DNA of 64,000 nt from Flaccisagitta enflata (GCA_965153355.1 OZ231126.1:10540001-10604000), one strand, 5' to 3'; positions 28,501 to 39,337 are shown, counted from the stretch's first letter. Made by a program: numbers and translations. The notes: a model not told the origin generated them from the letters alone.

Positions 28501-30025
28501 TTACTCTACATCCCCCGCAAAGCGTAGCGAAGACAATGTTGTAGTGTATCGCAGCGCCTTTCGCCAAACGCGTTCTCGTCGTGATGAGTGCCCTCAAGGT
28601 GATTTTTATCGGGATAGTTTGATCCTTCAGCCAGTCGTCCTGAGTAGAGCGAAGGACTGACTCAGTCATTCCGTCCTCGGTGATGTAGTTGTGTGAATCT
28701 GGATTGCTGTCATCCTCGCGTCGTAGATCAGCCCAGACTGTCGATTTCCCGGCTAACGCGTAAAATGCCGGTGAAGAAACGGTTAAGTTGCTATCCATCG
28801 TGAGGGCTTTGGAAACTAGGGTCTGTCTGCCTTCGAGTAGGATCGGTTGAGTGGTGACTTGAACCATCGTCACCCACGACAACTTCCCTCTCCAGTAATC
28901 GAAGGAAGTGTTGTATCGAGTGATGACGCTCTCCGCATCCTCGTTGTTGTCATTCTCTTTGGGTGATTGACCGCCTTCATTTGTCGCGCTGGCGGTTTCG
29001 TCGATGACCAGTTTATTCTCGCCGTCTTCGTCGGTGGTAGATGATGATGGTGTTGAAGCGGCCGCTGCTGCTGCTGCTGCTGTTGCTGCTGCTGCCTCCG
29101 CCGCTTCTTCCTCCTTTTTCTTCTTGCTGGCTTCCTCTACCTCCTTTTGCATCCTACTTTGCTCCTCTGCCTCTTTTGCTTTTCTCTCCTGTGCCGCTTT
29201 GGAGGCTTCCTGCTCCCTTTCCTTTCTCCTTTCCTCCGCCGCTTTTTCCGCCTGATCATGATTCTTATGATGCATCTCGATTCGACTCTCTGCTTCCTCC
29301 GCTTCTTTTTCCCCTCTCAGACGCTTTGGATTTTCCTCGTCGCGGATGGTGGCGGTGCCTGTCGCGGTTTCCGTCGCCTCTGCGCCGTGAGCTTCGTCGT
29401 TCGACGCCTGAGAGTCGACGTAGAAGTTGCAAGGTGGAGGTGTGTTAAGGCACATATCGTGAGGAGGTAGGTTGGATTGCTGTGTGGCGTCAGTTAACTG
29501 CCTCCACGTCTGATCTTTGTCCAATTCATCCCATGCTTTCATGATGTTTCCCTGCTCGTCATCGTCAGGATCGTCTGCAGTTATCGGCGAGACGCTTGCC
29601 AAGAGGAGTAGATCTTGCTCTTTGTCGCGGACGCGAAAACCACTTATCATCGGGTCGTTATCGCTGTCCGCTATTTGGATGGTCAAAACGTCGGCCCTTT
29701 GATTTTTGGGATGATCGTTGGAGTCGGCGGAACAACCCGCCGCGTCGGCGGAAGATGCTGTGGAGCATGATGGACCGCCCGTGGAGTCGGCGGAATGCCT
29801 CGTCGAGTCGGCGGTAACCGTTATAACCTCGATGTCGGCGGCCGAATTGGAGGCATTTTTCGTCGATTTTTGCCGGGTTCTTGACGCCGATGGTTTTGAC
29901 GCCGTTTCTTGCCTCGGCGCCGCCCCTTGCGGACTGGGGTGCCGATTAGCTTTTTTATTTCGGACCATTATTGTGAGTGTCTCTTTTGATTTTTGTCTCT
30001 TAGTAGTGTTGGTAAATGCTCCCAA
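25532..30025 (-). CDS. Giant 1497-aa coiled-coil ORF upstream of gag (unrecognised)
   Basis: A single uninterrupted 4.5-kb frame. Rough layout: 1-230 Ser/Thr/Ala-rich with repeated SADS-like words; 230-330 Glu/Arg/Lys-rich helix ending in a poly-Ala run; about 370-590 a globular part with FDYWRGKLSWVTMVQV, FATLCGGCRVRTASH and FYMFSINCLARMLDVIDL; 630-1010 long heptad-rich coiled coil; 1010-1497 highly charged, with RS-rich stretches near the C-terminus (RPKSRSPSHSSPKGKDKK). I do not recognise the family. It is in the same frame as gag, separated by one TAA, which suggests an N-terminal extension of Gag or an accessory structural ORF of the retroelement. A host gene next to the element is the alternative. 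Confidence 0.7.
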   Translation of the reverse strand: MGAFTNTTKRQKSKETLTIMVRNKKANRHPSPQGAAPRQETASKPSASRTRQKSTKNASNSAADIEVITVTADSTRHSADSTGGPSCSTASSADAAGCSADSNDHPKNQRADVLTIQIADSDNDPMISGFRVRDKEQDLLLLASVSPITADDPDDDEQGNIMKAWDELDKDQTWRQLTDATQQSNLPPHDMCLNTPPPCNFYVDSQASNDEAHGAEATETATGTATIRDEENPKRLRGEKEAEEAESRIEMHHKNHDQAEKAAEERRKEREQEASKAAQERKAKEAEEQSRMQKEVEEASKKKKEEEAAEAAAATAAAAAAAASTPSSSTTDEDGENKLVIDETASATNEGGQSPKENDNNEDAESVITRYNTSFDYWRGKLSWVTMVQVTTQPILLEGRQTLVSKALTMDSNLTVSSPAFYALAGKSTVWADLRREDDSNPDSHNYITEDGMTESVLRSTQDDWLKDQTIPIKITLRALITTRTRLAKGAAIHYNIVFATLCGGCRVRTASHKTICEQLGMNEASRAKAWNLEEVKTFYMFSINCLARMLDVIDLAMDNPSCRAHSSSSESSVDTAGDHEQPDNATTGHNEEVNDNTPNNDAAAAELNSNSEDIIVLSSGNAPPTRKELELALIESQQNHLHDKEEHQKEIERIHAEMDKSMRDADAAASKIASENDTLKAKMVQMQTQMDELRRDLLEEYRTTRDLELKPRREEETSKEFVTTVKERDAQKAEIQKLNHSLEEKENELEAFRLQDVEFQKLKERNRTQSANFESVNKAYLNLKIQLEEEVKEHVDKMEEKRKELELKQQESEVDRNELSRLRNQLTGAVKMRDLHKQHIDVQAEFVKNSAPYRTLLKEFQAHYLEYQRITGKLLEVMGKPQNEKERQERQVALKSALEKQREKAAVWMDRDKKNAKKAKEEAKQLQEAMAGQGKLLNEEKQKRERLEKKLGEAKGTYDDQIHIINSMRVCIQNFASMLEQIHSKKIMDRDEVSDLVSYMRNTIGMEPDEPHMERSASGKSLIKDGEKSEVRGVKGGVDKKTKQFEDKEATAADTTRDSDAGSAKQVDKQPATSAKILSSATEADTTEVVDCTIGEEEMKNKTSGDVLHIRAFTQDSGEEDEEMTDEQKAINAAREKEAWNERCDGLQRKLESHTLNSPERGKDKKRGESPDGAKINPPATSSKTRHPSPASSLTSYSESSSDERWFREDQRKREEQEAEAKRKEKQKKRDEEDRKEEEERRRRREEWAKEDEQRKTAKMRKARYEDRQKSVKPPRKGSSSSERSAASASGTRSDSITSSSNVRDKRIVTNFTERLTQRQQEEKWGKITDSPPARPHDETTGSGGRRSGSETGKKGGNQSMERRAGSNDGRKRSSLDRSDSERRRTVESQRDQRPSNSPSSTRPKSRSPSHSSPKGKDKKAKVKNSCKDEEMTSAKQSDSSDDSDDDSDRPPKRRERKKREASPKPRQRSPLPQQHQQKLPVRERLGSKVKAIPID

Positions 30026-31108
30026 GTTTATATTTTTCTAATTTTGTGATTCTTTCAGAAAGAAACGGAAATTGAATAATTTCAATATCTGGAATAAAAG
30101 AATCATGGGAAAATAGAATTTTAAGCGAAACTTGAATCAATCAACATAGCTGCAACAAAATCTCATAAGTATACGAGAGACAATTTTAGACACAATTGAT
30201 CACAAATTGAGGTCAGTGTTTTTGTTGAATACTTTTTTGTCCAAAATACATGATTACTTTCTTTTTAATGCCAATCTTAAAGACTCTAGAAATTCTAGTT
30301 AGGTCAATCATGATTTCCAATTATGATTTCTATTCATTCTTTTATCTTTAATAATTAATCATTCTCATAAGTAATCATGTATTTTGAGTGTTTCTAACCC
30401 TGAGCTGTTTTCTGCATTTCTGTTTACCATAACATGATGGAAAATATTTATCAAGTGATGGATGAGAGTCACATTTTATACTTAGAACACAACTTCAGCC
30501 GGTTTATTTTATCATGTTATACCATGGGTGTGTACCCTTCAAATATTTTATCATCATGCTTTGTTTGTGGTAATTATCACAGTTTTGATGCTAATTATCA
30601 CGGTTTTGTTCAGGATTATCACAGTTCTAATTCAGGATTATCACAGCTCTATAACAGGCTTCTTTCAGCTCTATGGCAGGGTTATCACAGCTCTATCACA
30701 GGGTTGTAACTTTTGTAAGGTCTTATCACAGGTTACTCAAAGGTTACCATAGCGCGTGTGTATCGACTGTAATGCTGTTGAGTACCATTACCAAAATTTC
30801 ATGTACTCCTCCTTTTATCTTTTTGTTTGCTAAAAGTTAACTAATTTAACTACGCATGACACAAACAAGGGCCATCAGCTATGCTGAAATTTTTGACCAT
30901 GAATCAATAGTGATTTTGAGCATTTAACAGTTCAATGAGGATAAACGGTTTGATTCGCTATTTTGAGGTTTGCTATTGCGAGTATTGCTACTGTGAGATT
31001 CTTTTTAGTTAAGCGCGTTTCAATGATTGTTCTTTAGTGATTTTCTATTTTTACTAACGCTTCGGGCGTCGTAGGGTGATTTCAACCCATTGATGAATGT
31101 TTTTGTCT
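30026..31108. other. AT-rich spacer with a small minisatellite
   Basis: No ORF of note. About 30565-30745 holds a degenerate repeat of TTATCACAG words (spacing about 20-26 bases). The rest is AT-rich. It could hold the promoter or 5' leader of the minus-strand giant ORF, but no LTR pair was recognised. Confidence 0.6.
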
Positions 31109-32716
31109 CTAACCCAACACAGGGTCGAAGGAAAGCGCGTCCCCGAAGATATTGTCGTACATCAGCCGCACACGTGACTGCGCCTGATGATGTTCTTCGT
31201 CTTCGTCCTCGTCGTCGGATTTCCTCGCCCAATCTTTCGGAAGGTATTTTTCCTTTGAGATTTTGGCGACTCTTTCCGCGCGTTTGACGTAATCCTCGTG
31301 GTTTTGCTTTGATTCGTCGACAATTTGTTGCTTTATCATTTCCAGGGTTGGTTCGTGGATCCATGCGTCCTCCCATTCTTTGTCGAGTTCCAGGTTGATG
31401 TTGAAACGGCGGCGGTGGACGCCTTCAATGCCCATTTTCATTGCCGCCTGCATGAACGTCTCATCCTTGGATCTCATCCGGGTTTGGGCGATGGCCTCCT
31501 TTCCTAATTCTTCGAGGATTTCGGTGTAAACATCGTTTTGGATTTCGGCCCTTTCCATGTCCAATTTAGGTATTCCTAATTCATCGAGCGGGTTTAGTTT
31601 CCATGATTTCTTGAAGTTTTTGTTTTTATGCCGTTTGATGAGTCTGTCCATATCCTCATTTTTGATTTTCAACTTCTTCAATTCCGCTTCTTTCGCTCTC
31701 AACTTTTCCTCCAGGATGCGGATTTGGACTTCTTTGTCGCTTGCTGCCGGTGGAATCGCCTTTGAATACTTTGGAACCGCGCCGGTGGGATTTCCGCTGG
31801 CGCCCGATGGTCCAGCGCCGCTCATGACACCGGCGGCGGGCATAGGTGCGTCCAGCGCCGGTAATGAGGGTCCTTTTTGGATGATGGCTGGATCCGGGAG
31901 ACTTTGCTGCGCGGCCTCGTCGGGCGCCGTCGCCGTCGCCGTCGCCGGATTGTAGAATATTTCCTCCAAGCTTGGCAGTTCGTCATCGCTGGTGTCGACG
32001 GCGCCCAATTCGGCTTGGGGTTTGGCCTCGGCGTTGTTTGTGCAGATGGATGGTTCGGCAGCGGCAATGACCACCTTCTCGACGATTGTGTTGTCGTCAT
32101 CGTCGTCGTCGTCGTCATCCCCGCAATTCACGACTGGCGTGTCGTCGTCGTCGGAAGGTAAGAGTTGATCAAAAATGATTTGACCCGCGTTGCTTTGATC
32201 ATATTTGATGCTTTGGAAAAATGAGCGTGCATCCTCGATGTTGGGGATGTATGCGGCCTTTATGAAAGTCTGGTTGACGTCGTTACATGACACCACCTTT
32301 ATGATTGAACCATGTATGTCGTTGTTGATGAGTTTGTTTTCCAATTCTTTGATCTCGGCCTCATCGACTATCAAACTTGATTCACAGGTGTCTTCACGGA
32401 TATTTTCCTCCCATGAATCTGGTGTCTGTTGACGCTCTTCCTCCTCCGTGGACGAATCAGCCTCCTCCAAGTCGGGATTGACGTCGATGGAACAAATTCG
32501 CATCGCCCCTTGCAATTCCTCTTCATCTGAGTCGCTAGGTGAGTTTGATGGTGCTGCGCGTCCATCTTCGTCGTGTTCCATTTGTTGTCTGGTCACGAAT
32601 CTGAAGATTTGCTCTAAGGCATAACGGATTCTTTGTTGATGGAGGAATTCGTCTGATGTGCATTCGTTCCTCTTCTTAGGAACCATGGTGAAGTTGTTGT
32701 AGACTGAAGACAACAT
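31109..32716 (-). CDS. 535-aa acidic and coiled-coil protein, unrecognised
   Basis: Open from ATG at 32716, with a second ATG ten codons later that has a better start context (ACCATGG), to TAA. Visible parts: an N-terminal basic helix (HQQRIRYALEQIFRFVTRQQ); acidic low-complexity tracts, including nine Asp in a row near residue 205; a Pro/Ala/Gly-rich middle; a short coiled coil near 330-375 (RILEEKLRAKEAELKKLK); and a C-terminal helical domain with RRRFNINLELDKEWEDAWIHEP. It lies on the same strand as the retroelement and upstream of it, with similar charged, low-complexity style, so it may belong to the same mobile unit. No catalytic motif is seen. Confidence 0.6.
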   Translation of the reverse strand: MLSSVYNNFTMVPKKRNECTSDEFLHQQRIRYALEQIFRFVTRQQMEHDEDGRAAPSNSPSDSDEEELQGAMRICSIDVNPDLEEADSSTEEEERQQTPDSWEENIREDTCESSLIVDEAEIKELENKLINNDIHGSIIKVVSCNDVNQTFIKAAYIPNIEDARSFFQSIKYDQSNAGQIIFDQLLPSDDDDTPVVNCGDDDDDDDDDNTIVEKVVIAAAEPSICTNNAEAKPQAELGAVDTSDDELPSLEEIFYNPATATATAPDEAAQQSLPDPAIIQKGPSLPALDAPMPAAGVMSGAGPSGASGNPTGAVPKYSKAIPPAASDKEVQIRILEEKLRAKEAELKKLKIKNEDMDRLIKRHKNKNFKKSWKLNPLDELGIPKLDMERAEIQNDVYTEILEELGKEAIAQTRMRSKDETFMQAAMKMGIEGVHRRRFNINLELDKEWEDAWIHEPTLEMIKQQIVDESKQNHEDYVKRAERVAKISKEKYLPKDWARKSDDEDEDEEHHQAQSRVRLMYDNIFGDALSFDPVLG

Positions 32717-33002
32717 TTCGCAACTGAAGGGTTCGCAAGCGAAGACTAAAAAGTAGAATCCTCACGCGTGTACACTATTCAACTGACTGACGCAGAGTTA
32801 CGTTATCCTCATGTGTTTACACTATCTAACTGATTGTAAGACAGACAGACAGACAGACACAGATTGACGGACAGACAGACAGACTGACAAAGCTTCTCAA
32901 GGTCGCAAGTATGTAACAAAAAGCCTTCAACACTATTTGATGATTAAAGCCTTATATCCAGTTTCCGTTACGAAAAAAAAGAACAAATGAATTGTAATAA
33001 GT
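32717..33002. other. Spacer with an imperfect ~50-bp direct repeat and ACAG tract
   Basis: TCCTCACGCGTGTACACTAT near 32758 and TCCTCATGTGTTTACACTAT near 32808 start two diverged copies of a ~50-bp unit, followed by a short CAGA repeat (about 32838-32885). No gene. Confidence 0.6.
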
Positions 33003-33206
33003 TTTCAGTCGCGTGCTACGCGACTCTACATCCCGCTTTGTCCATTGGTTGGCAGATCGGTCGGTCAGTTGGTCGATCACATTTTGATTTTTTTAATGAT
33101 TTTTATTCTTTGACCCTACTGCTCCAGCCCAAATAGACTGGTGACCTCAAATATGGCCCTGGCCCAGCTGCACGCGATTGGGGTAGCCGTGTATATGGCC
33201 TTGTTT
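33003..33206 (+). mobile_element. Palindrome-ended dispersed element, copy with short core
   Basis: Left end AGTCGCGTGCTACGCGACT followed by CTACATCCCGCTTTGTCC and GGTCGGTCAGTTGG; right end CACGCGATTGGGGTAGCCGT then GGCCTTGTT. The same ends occur in other copies at 36376, 45677, 46025, 47395, 47770, 48443 and 60002. Non-coding. Confidence 0.75.
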
Positions 33207-33375
33207 TTCTAAGTTTCATCAAAATTTGAACAGTATTTCAAGATTTCATCAGTATTTCATTGGATGTGAATGAATTAAACGTCCAAAACATTAGTTGAAA
33301 TACAAACACAGAATACAAAACACAAAACAATTAAAGCAGCGACCACACTTTTTGACCTAATGCTTGTTTAAGTCC

Positions 33376-34096
33376 TTTTGGGCAGCGGCCCCGAAGGAAC
33401 CATGTCCTCTAGAACACTGGGGTGACTTTCCTTATGTCCATCCGTATGTCCAATCGTCCATCCGTCCTACTAATCGCTCTCCAAGGCCCCTCCGGCCCCA
33501 AATCTGGCTCTTAAAGGCCTGTAATCAGTTCTTAGATGCCCAAATCAACTCTCTCAGGTCCAAAATCGGCTCCCGCAGATCCAAAATCTACCTAGTTAGA
33601 CCAAAAATCAGTTACCATAGGCCCAAAATCAGCCCTCTTGTACGCCCCGGGGCTCTCACATTGGGCTTCTGCCTTTTTGGGCAGAGGCCCCAAAAGGCTG
33701 ATGTCCTTTAGGACACAGGGGGGAATTTCCAGACGTTCGTCCGTCCTTCCGTCCCCCTCCTTTTGACCATCGAGGCCTCAAATCTTCTCAGGCCTGATTT
33801 AGGCCCTCTCAGCCTTAAAATCAGCTATCCAGGCCTTAAATCAGCTCTCCAGTCTTCAAATCAGCTCTCCAGGCCTCAAATCAGCTCTTAAGGCCTCAAA
33901 TCAGCTCTCCAGGCCTCAAATCTGCCCCTCAGGATTGCCACCAGACCTCGAATCTAATCTTCAGGCCTAAAATATTTCCCCCAGATCTCAAATCCCGCTT
34001 CAATTACCTCTTGGGCCTGATATATTACCCCTCAGGACGTCTGGAAAATCCCCCCTGTGTCCTACAAGACATTGGCTCTTTGAGGCCGCTGCCCTG
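33376..34096. mobile_element. GGGCAGCGGCCCC elements with CAGGCCTCAAATC minisatellite core
   Basis: A partial copy begins at 33376 and a complete copy spans 33674-34096. The complete copy has inverted termini of about 58 bp (GGGCAGAGGCCCCAAAAGGC against the inverse of 34037-34096, about 50 of 58 matching). Its core is a degenerate 16-17-bp minisatellite of TCAGGCCTCAAATC words. Outside the element the DNA is unique. No ORF. Confidence 0.8.
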
Positions 34097-35272
<1,176 letters not shown>

Positions 35273-35550
35273 ATAGAAATGGCTGTGTCCATTGGGTAAA
35301 GCCAGACATTTTAAATCATCAAATCTCGAATGAAACCATTTTATTTTTTTTCTTATTTATTAATTTATTTTTTTAAACAATCATATGTGAATTCAAAATG
35401 GATGTTCATCACTATTGCTGAATTTTTTCTGACATTAAGCAGCTGAGTAGTTTCTCAAGGAGTCTTTTTATCTCCAGGAGAAAGAAAAATTTAGTATTGC
35501 TGGAGAATGTAAGGATGATAAAAATTGATTCAAGGATACCAAGCAAAATT

Positions 35551-35575
35551 GCTGCGGGCCCGTCGGGCCCGCAGC
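35551..35575. other. GC-rich perfect hairpin
   Basis: A 12-base arm GCTGCGGGCCCG and its exact inverse are separated by a single T, in an otherwise AT-rich context. GGGCCCG words recur to about 35635, making a GC island of about 90 bp. Confidence 0.75.
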
Positions 35576-35910
35576 TAGTCTAATTTGAGGGCCCGACTGC
35601 CAATTTGCGGGTCTCGGGCCCGCGGGCCCGCTCTATTTTCAGGGCTGAAAATTCCCCATATGTGTGAAAGCATAGGTCATCGACCCCTTCAGGGCCGCTG
35701 CCCAAAAAGCAGGGTGTAGAGTCGCGTAGAACGCGACATAATAAGATTGAGACTTGATATGGCCAAATTTGGTGGACAAATGGAAAATGCGCGTAAGGTT
35801 ACTAAGATATATTGAGAAGATAAAGTGATACTTCCGGAAATGAAAAACAAAAAAATCAGCAATCAACTTGAAGTAAGGTTGATTGGCGTGGATGAAGGGC
35901 AAATCTACAA

Positions 35911-36144
<234 letters not shown>

Positions 36145-36375
36145 CTGTTGTTGTTTTGATTGTCGTTGTTGTCGTTGTTGCTGAAACACCGGTCCCGCTT
36201 TGATATTTTTTCTACTAAAAGGAGAGAACACTGCGATTGGTTGGTTCTATATCAAGCTCGAGCCCTCATTGGCTGGAGAGTTAGGAGACCAAGAAGCAAT
36301 ATCAAAGACCTGCAAAGACGTGTGTCTTTTGTTCAGGATAACAACAAGTAAAGCTAATTTGCATAGTAATCACAA

Positions 36376-37631
36376 TTTTTAGTCGCGTGCACGCGACTCT
36401 ACAACCCGCTCCGTCGGTCCGTCCGTGGGTTGGTCGGTCGGTTGGTCTGTAACACTTTGCTTTTTTGCGTCATTTTTTGTCATTTTGAGTCGTCTGGAGT
36501 TATTTTGAATCATTTTTTTTTGTGTTTTTGAGAATTATTGTTTGTTTTTGGTCATTTTTTATCAATTTTTATCATTTTTGGTCATTTTAGTCATTTTGGT
36601 CATTTTTGTCAATTTTGTCATTTTTGATCATTTTTTGTCATTTTTGGTCATTTTTGGGTCATTTTCGGTCATTTTTGGTCATTTTCGGTCATTTCGTTCA
36701 TTTCGATCATTTTGGTCATTTTGGTCATTTCGGTCATTTTTGGTCATTTTGGTCATTTTGGTCATTTTAGGTCATTTTTGGTCATCTGCTGATTTTAGTC
36801 TGCTGGTTTAATTCTGCTGGTTTAAGTCGGCTGGTTTAAGTCTGCTGGTTTAAGTCTGCTGGTTTAAGTCTGCTGGTTTAAGTCTGCTGGTTCAAGTCTG
36901 CTGGTTCAAGTCTGCTGGTTTAAGTCTGCTGGTTTAGGTCTGCTGGTTTAAGTCTGCTGGTTTAAGTCTGCTGGTTTAGGTCAGCTGGTTTAAGTCTGCT
37001 GGTTTAAGTCTGCTGGTTTAAGTCTGCTGGTTTAGGTCAGCTGGTTTAAGTCTGCTGGTTTAAGTCTGCTGGTTTAATTCTGCTGGTTTAAGTCTGGTTT
37101 AAGTCTGGTTTAAGTCTGGTTTAAGTCTGGTTTAAGTCTGGTTTAAGTCTGGTTTAAGTATGGTTTAAGTATGGTTTGAGTCTGGTTTGAGTCTGGTTTG
37201 AGTCTGGTTTGAGTCTGGCTTGAGTCTGGCTTGAGTCTGGCTTGAGTCTGGTTTAAGTCTGGTTTAAGTCTGGTTTAAGTCTGGTTTAAGTCTGGTTTAA
37301 GTCTGGTTTAAGTCTGGTTTAAGTCTGGTTTAATTCTGGTATAAGTCTGGTTTAAGTCTGGTTCATGTCTGGTTTAGGTCTGGGTTTGGTCTGGTTTATG
37401 TCTGGTTTAGGTCTGGTTTAGGTCTGGTTTTGGTCTGGTTTTGGTCTGGTTTTGGTCTGGTTTAGGTCTGGTTTAATTCTGGTTTGAGTCTGGTTTGAGT
37501 CTGGTTTGAGTCTGGTTTGGGTCTGGTTTGGGTTTGGTTTAAGTCTGATTTTTGATAAAAAGATACAATAAGGAGTCAGGTCAGTTCAGTTATTTTTGTC
37601 CTGCACGCGACTTATAGGTGTTGGCCTTGTT
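36376..37631 (+). mobile_element. Palindrome-ended dispersed element with three-stage minisatellite core
   Basis: Left end: an 18-bp perfect palindrome AGTCGCGTGCACGCGACT at 36381-36398, then CTACAACCCGCTCCGTCGG. Right end: GCACGCGACTTATAGGTG then TTGGCCTTGTT. The core changes from about 10-bp TTTTGGTCAT words (36540-36790), to 14-bp AGTCTGCTGGTTTA words (36795-37090), to 11-bp AGTCTGGTTTA words (37090-37540). Non-coding. Confidence 0.85.
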
Positions 37632-37796
37632 TTTGGAGGAGACCGAGGAATGGTTTAATGATAAAATTGAGTCACGTGCTACGTGTCTCTATACCGCTTT
37701 TTGGTCTGTTGGTTGGTCAGTCCATTACAAGTTGTTTTAACGGGGTTTCCAGCTATTCTAAGGTCATTTTACCTTGAAGCAATGTGGTGACCTTTT

Positions 37797-37847
<51 letters not shown>

Positions 37848-37852
37848 GTGAA

Positions 37853-37912
<60 letters not shown>
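37797..37912 (+). repeat. GAT microsatellite
   Basis: GAT/TGA triplets with two GGT/GAA interruptions; it translates as poly-Asp in one frame but has no gene context. A related GAT and GACGAT run is at about 38461-38541. Confidence 0.95.
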
Positions 37913-37913
<1 letters not shown>

Positions 37914-38485
37914 GTGATGACGATAGAGATGATTATTTGATTAACATTTTTAACCCAAAACTATTCAAATGCAAAACTGAACAAAAGGCGGAGCGGAATT
38001 AATGATATATGATACCACGCTAATCAAGAAAAAAGACGCACTTTTGAATGGTTAATTGGGCTAATAAATGATTAAATAACTAAACAAAATCTTAGACCAT
38101 TTTGAAGCCCTTTAAAAGTACTTTTGTTTGGTGCCAATCTGGTGTTGCTATCTTTTTTTGTTGAGAAATGGCATCAATTTAAGTAAAAACATTGCCTATT
38201 TTAGTTTCGCAATCCCTATGTAAAAAAAGGCATTTTAGCAAAATAGTGCTTCTCTTTGCAGAGCTCTAGCTCCTAAACCGTTTGAGATACAGACCTGAGA
38301 TTGGTCTAGAATGAAAGACTTTTTAAAAATCTTTTATTATGATTCAACAAAGAATAGTTTTGATTGTTTTTTGTATCTGTTTTATCATCAAATGAAGAGT
38401 TGCATCTTTTTTTTTTATTCGCGTGGTAAACTGATGCTGATAGATTGAAACAGTTGACGACAATGATGATGATGATGATGATGAT

Positions 38486-38544
<59 letters not shown>

Positions 38545-38800
38545 AAACAATATCTAAAACCGGGATTAACAATTAACATTAAGTCGATGACAGATCGTTT
38601 TTTTTATATTCTTTGTTCGATTTTGAGTCGCACTATGTTGTTATGTGGGTCGGTCAGTCTGTTGGTAAGTCGGCAACACTTTGCAGTTTTGGCGTTTACG
38701 GGCGGATATGGGCGGTTACGGACGGTTATGAGTAGTTTTTGCACTTCTGTGTCCTACAGGATATCGGCCCTTTGGAGCGCCTGCTCTGCTCCCACTCTAC
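37913..38800. other. AT-rich spacer with element fragments
   Basis: Contains the GACGAT microsatellite (38461-38541), a decayed palindrome-ended element start near 38625, and a CTACAGGA fragment of the GGGCAGCGG family near 38745-38795. No gene seen. Confidence 0.55.
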
Positions 38801-39337
38801 TTTTTGGGCAGCGGCCCCGAAGGGGACGAAGTCCTGTAGAACACAGGGGGACTTTCGTTTGTCCGTTCGTCCGTTCGTCCGTTAGTCCCCCCCCCTTCAT
38901 CAGACCCCTTGGGCCTCAAATCCTGCCTCTCAGGCCTCAAATCCAGCCTCTCAGGCCTCCAATCCAGCCTCACAGGCCTCAAATCTGACCTCTCAGGCCT
39001 CAAATTAGGCTTCTGAGGCCTCAAAAATCCAAATTCTCAGGCCTAAAATTAAGCCTCTCAGGCCTCAAATCAGCTATCTAAGCATCAATTTATTGCTCTC
39101 AGTCCTTTGACCTTTCAAGCCTTAATCCAGCTCTCTCAAGCCTCGAGTCAGCCCTCTTAAGCTTCCGATTGGCATCCTCAGGCCTTACATTAGCCTTACA
39201 TCAGCCTTCTTAGACCTCAGTTTAGGCTCTTGAAGGCCTTCATGCCTTCTATAGCATCTCATCCACCTCCTCAGGCAGGATGAACGAAAGTTCCCCTGTG
39301 TCCTACAGGACTTTGTCCCCTTCGGGGCCGCTGCCCT
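38801..39337. mobile_element. GGGCAGCGGCCCC element, best-preserved copy
   Basis: Inverted termini of about 60 bp: left GGGCAGCGGCCCCGAAGGGG through ACTTTCGTTTGTCC, right (minus strand) GGGCAGCGGCCCCGAAGGGG through ACTTTCGTTCATCC, with only a few mismatches. The core is a TCAGGCCTCAAATC-type minisatellite (38900-39260). Non-coding and presumably non-autonomous; target duplication not resolved. Confidence 0.85.

Noticed and set aside
30565-30745. TTATCACAG repeats as operator or origin sites
   Set aside because: They are an irregular minisatellite in eukaryotic non-coding DNA; similarity to bacterial DnaA boxes is coincidental.
36376-37631. Helitron assignment for the palindrome-ended family
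   Set aside because: A hairpin followed by CTAA is visible at one end in some copies, but there is no 5'-TC start, no A/T insertion site and the hairpin abuts the end without the usual spacing.
37784-38002. Poly-Asp ORF
   Set aside because: GAT microsatellite without gene context.
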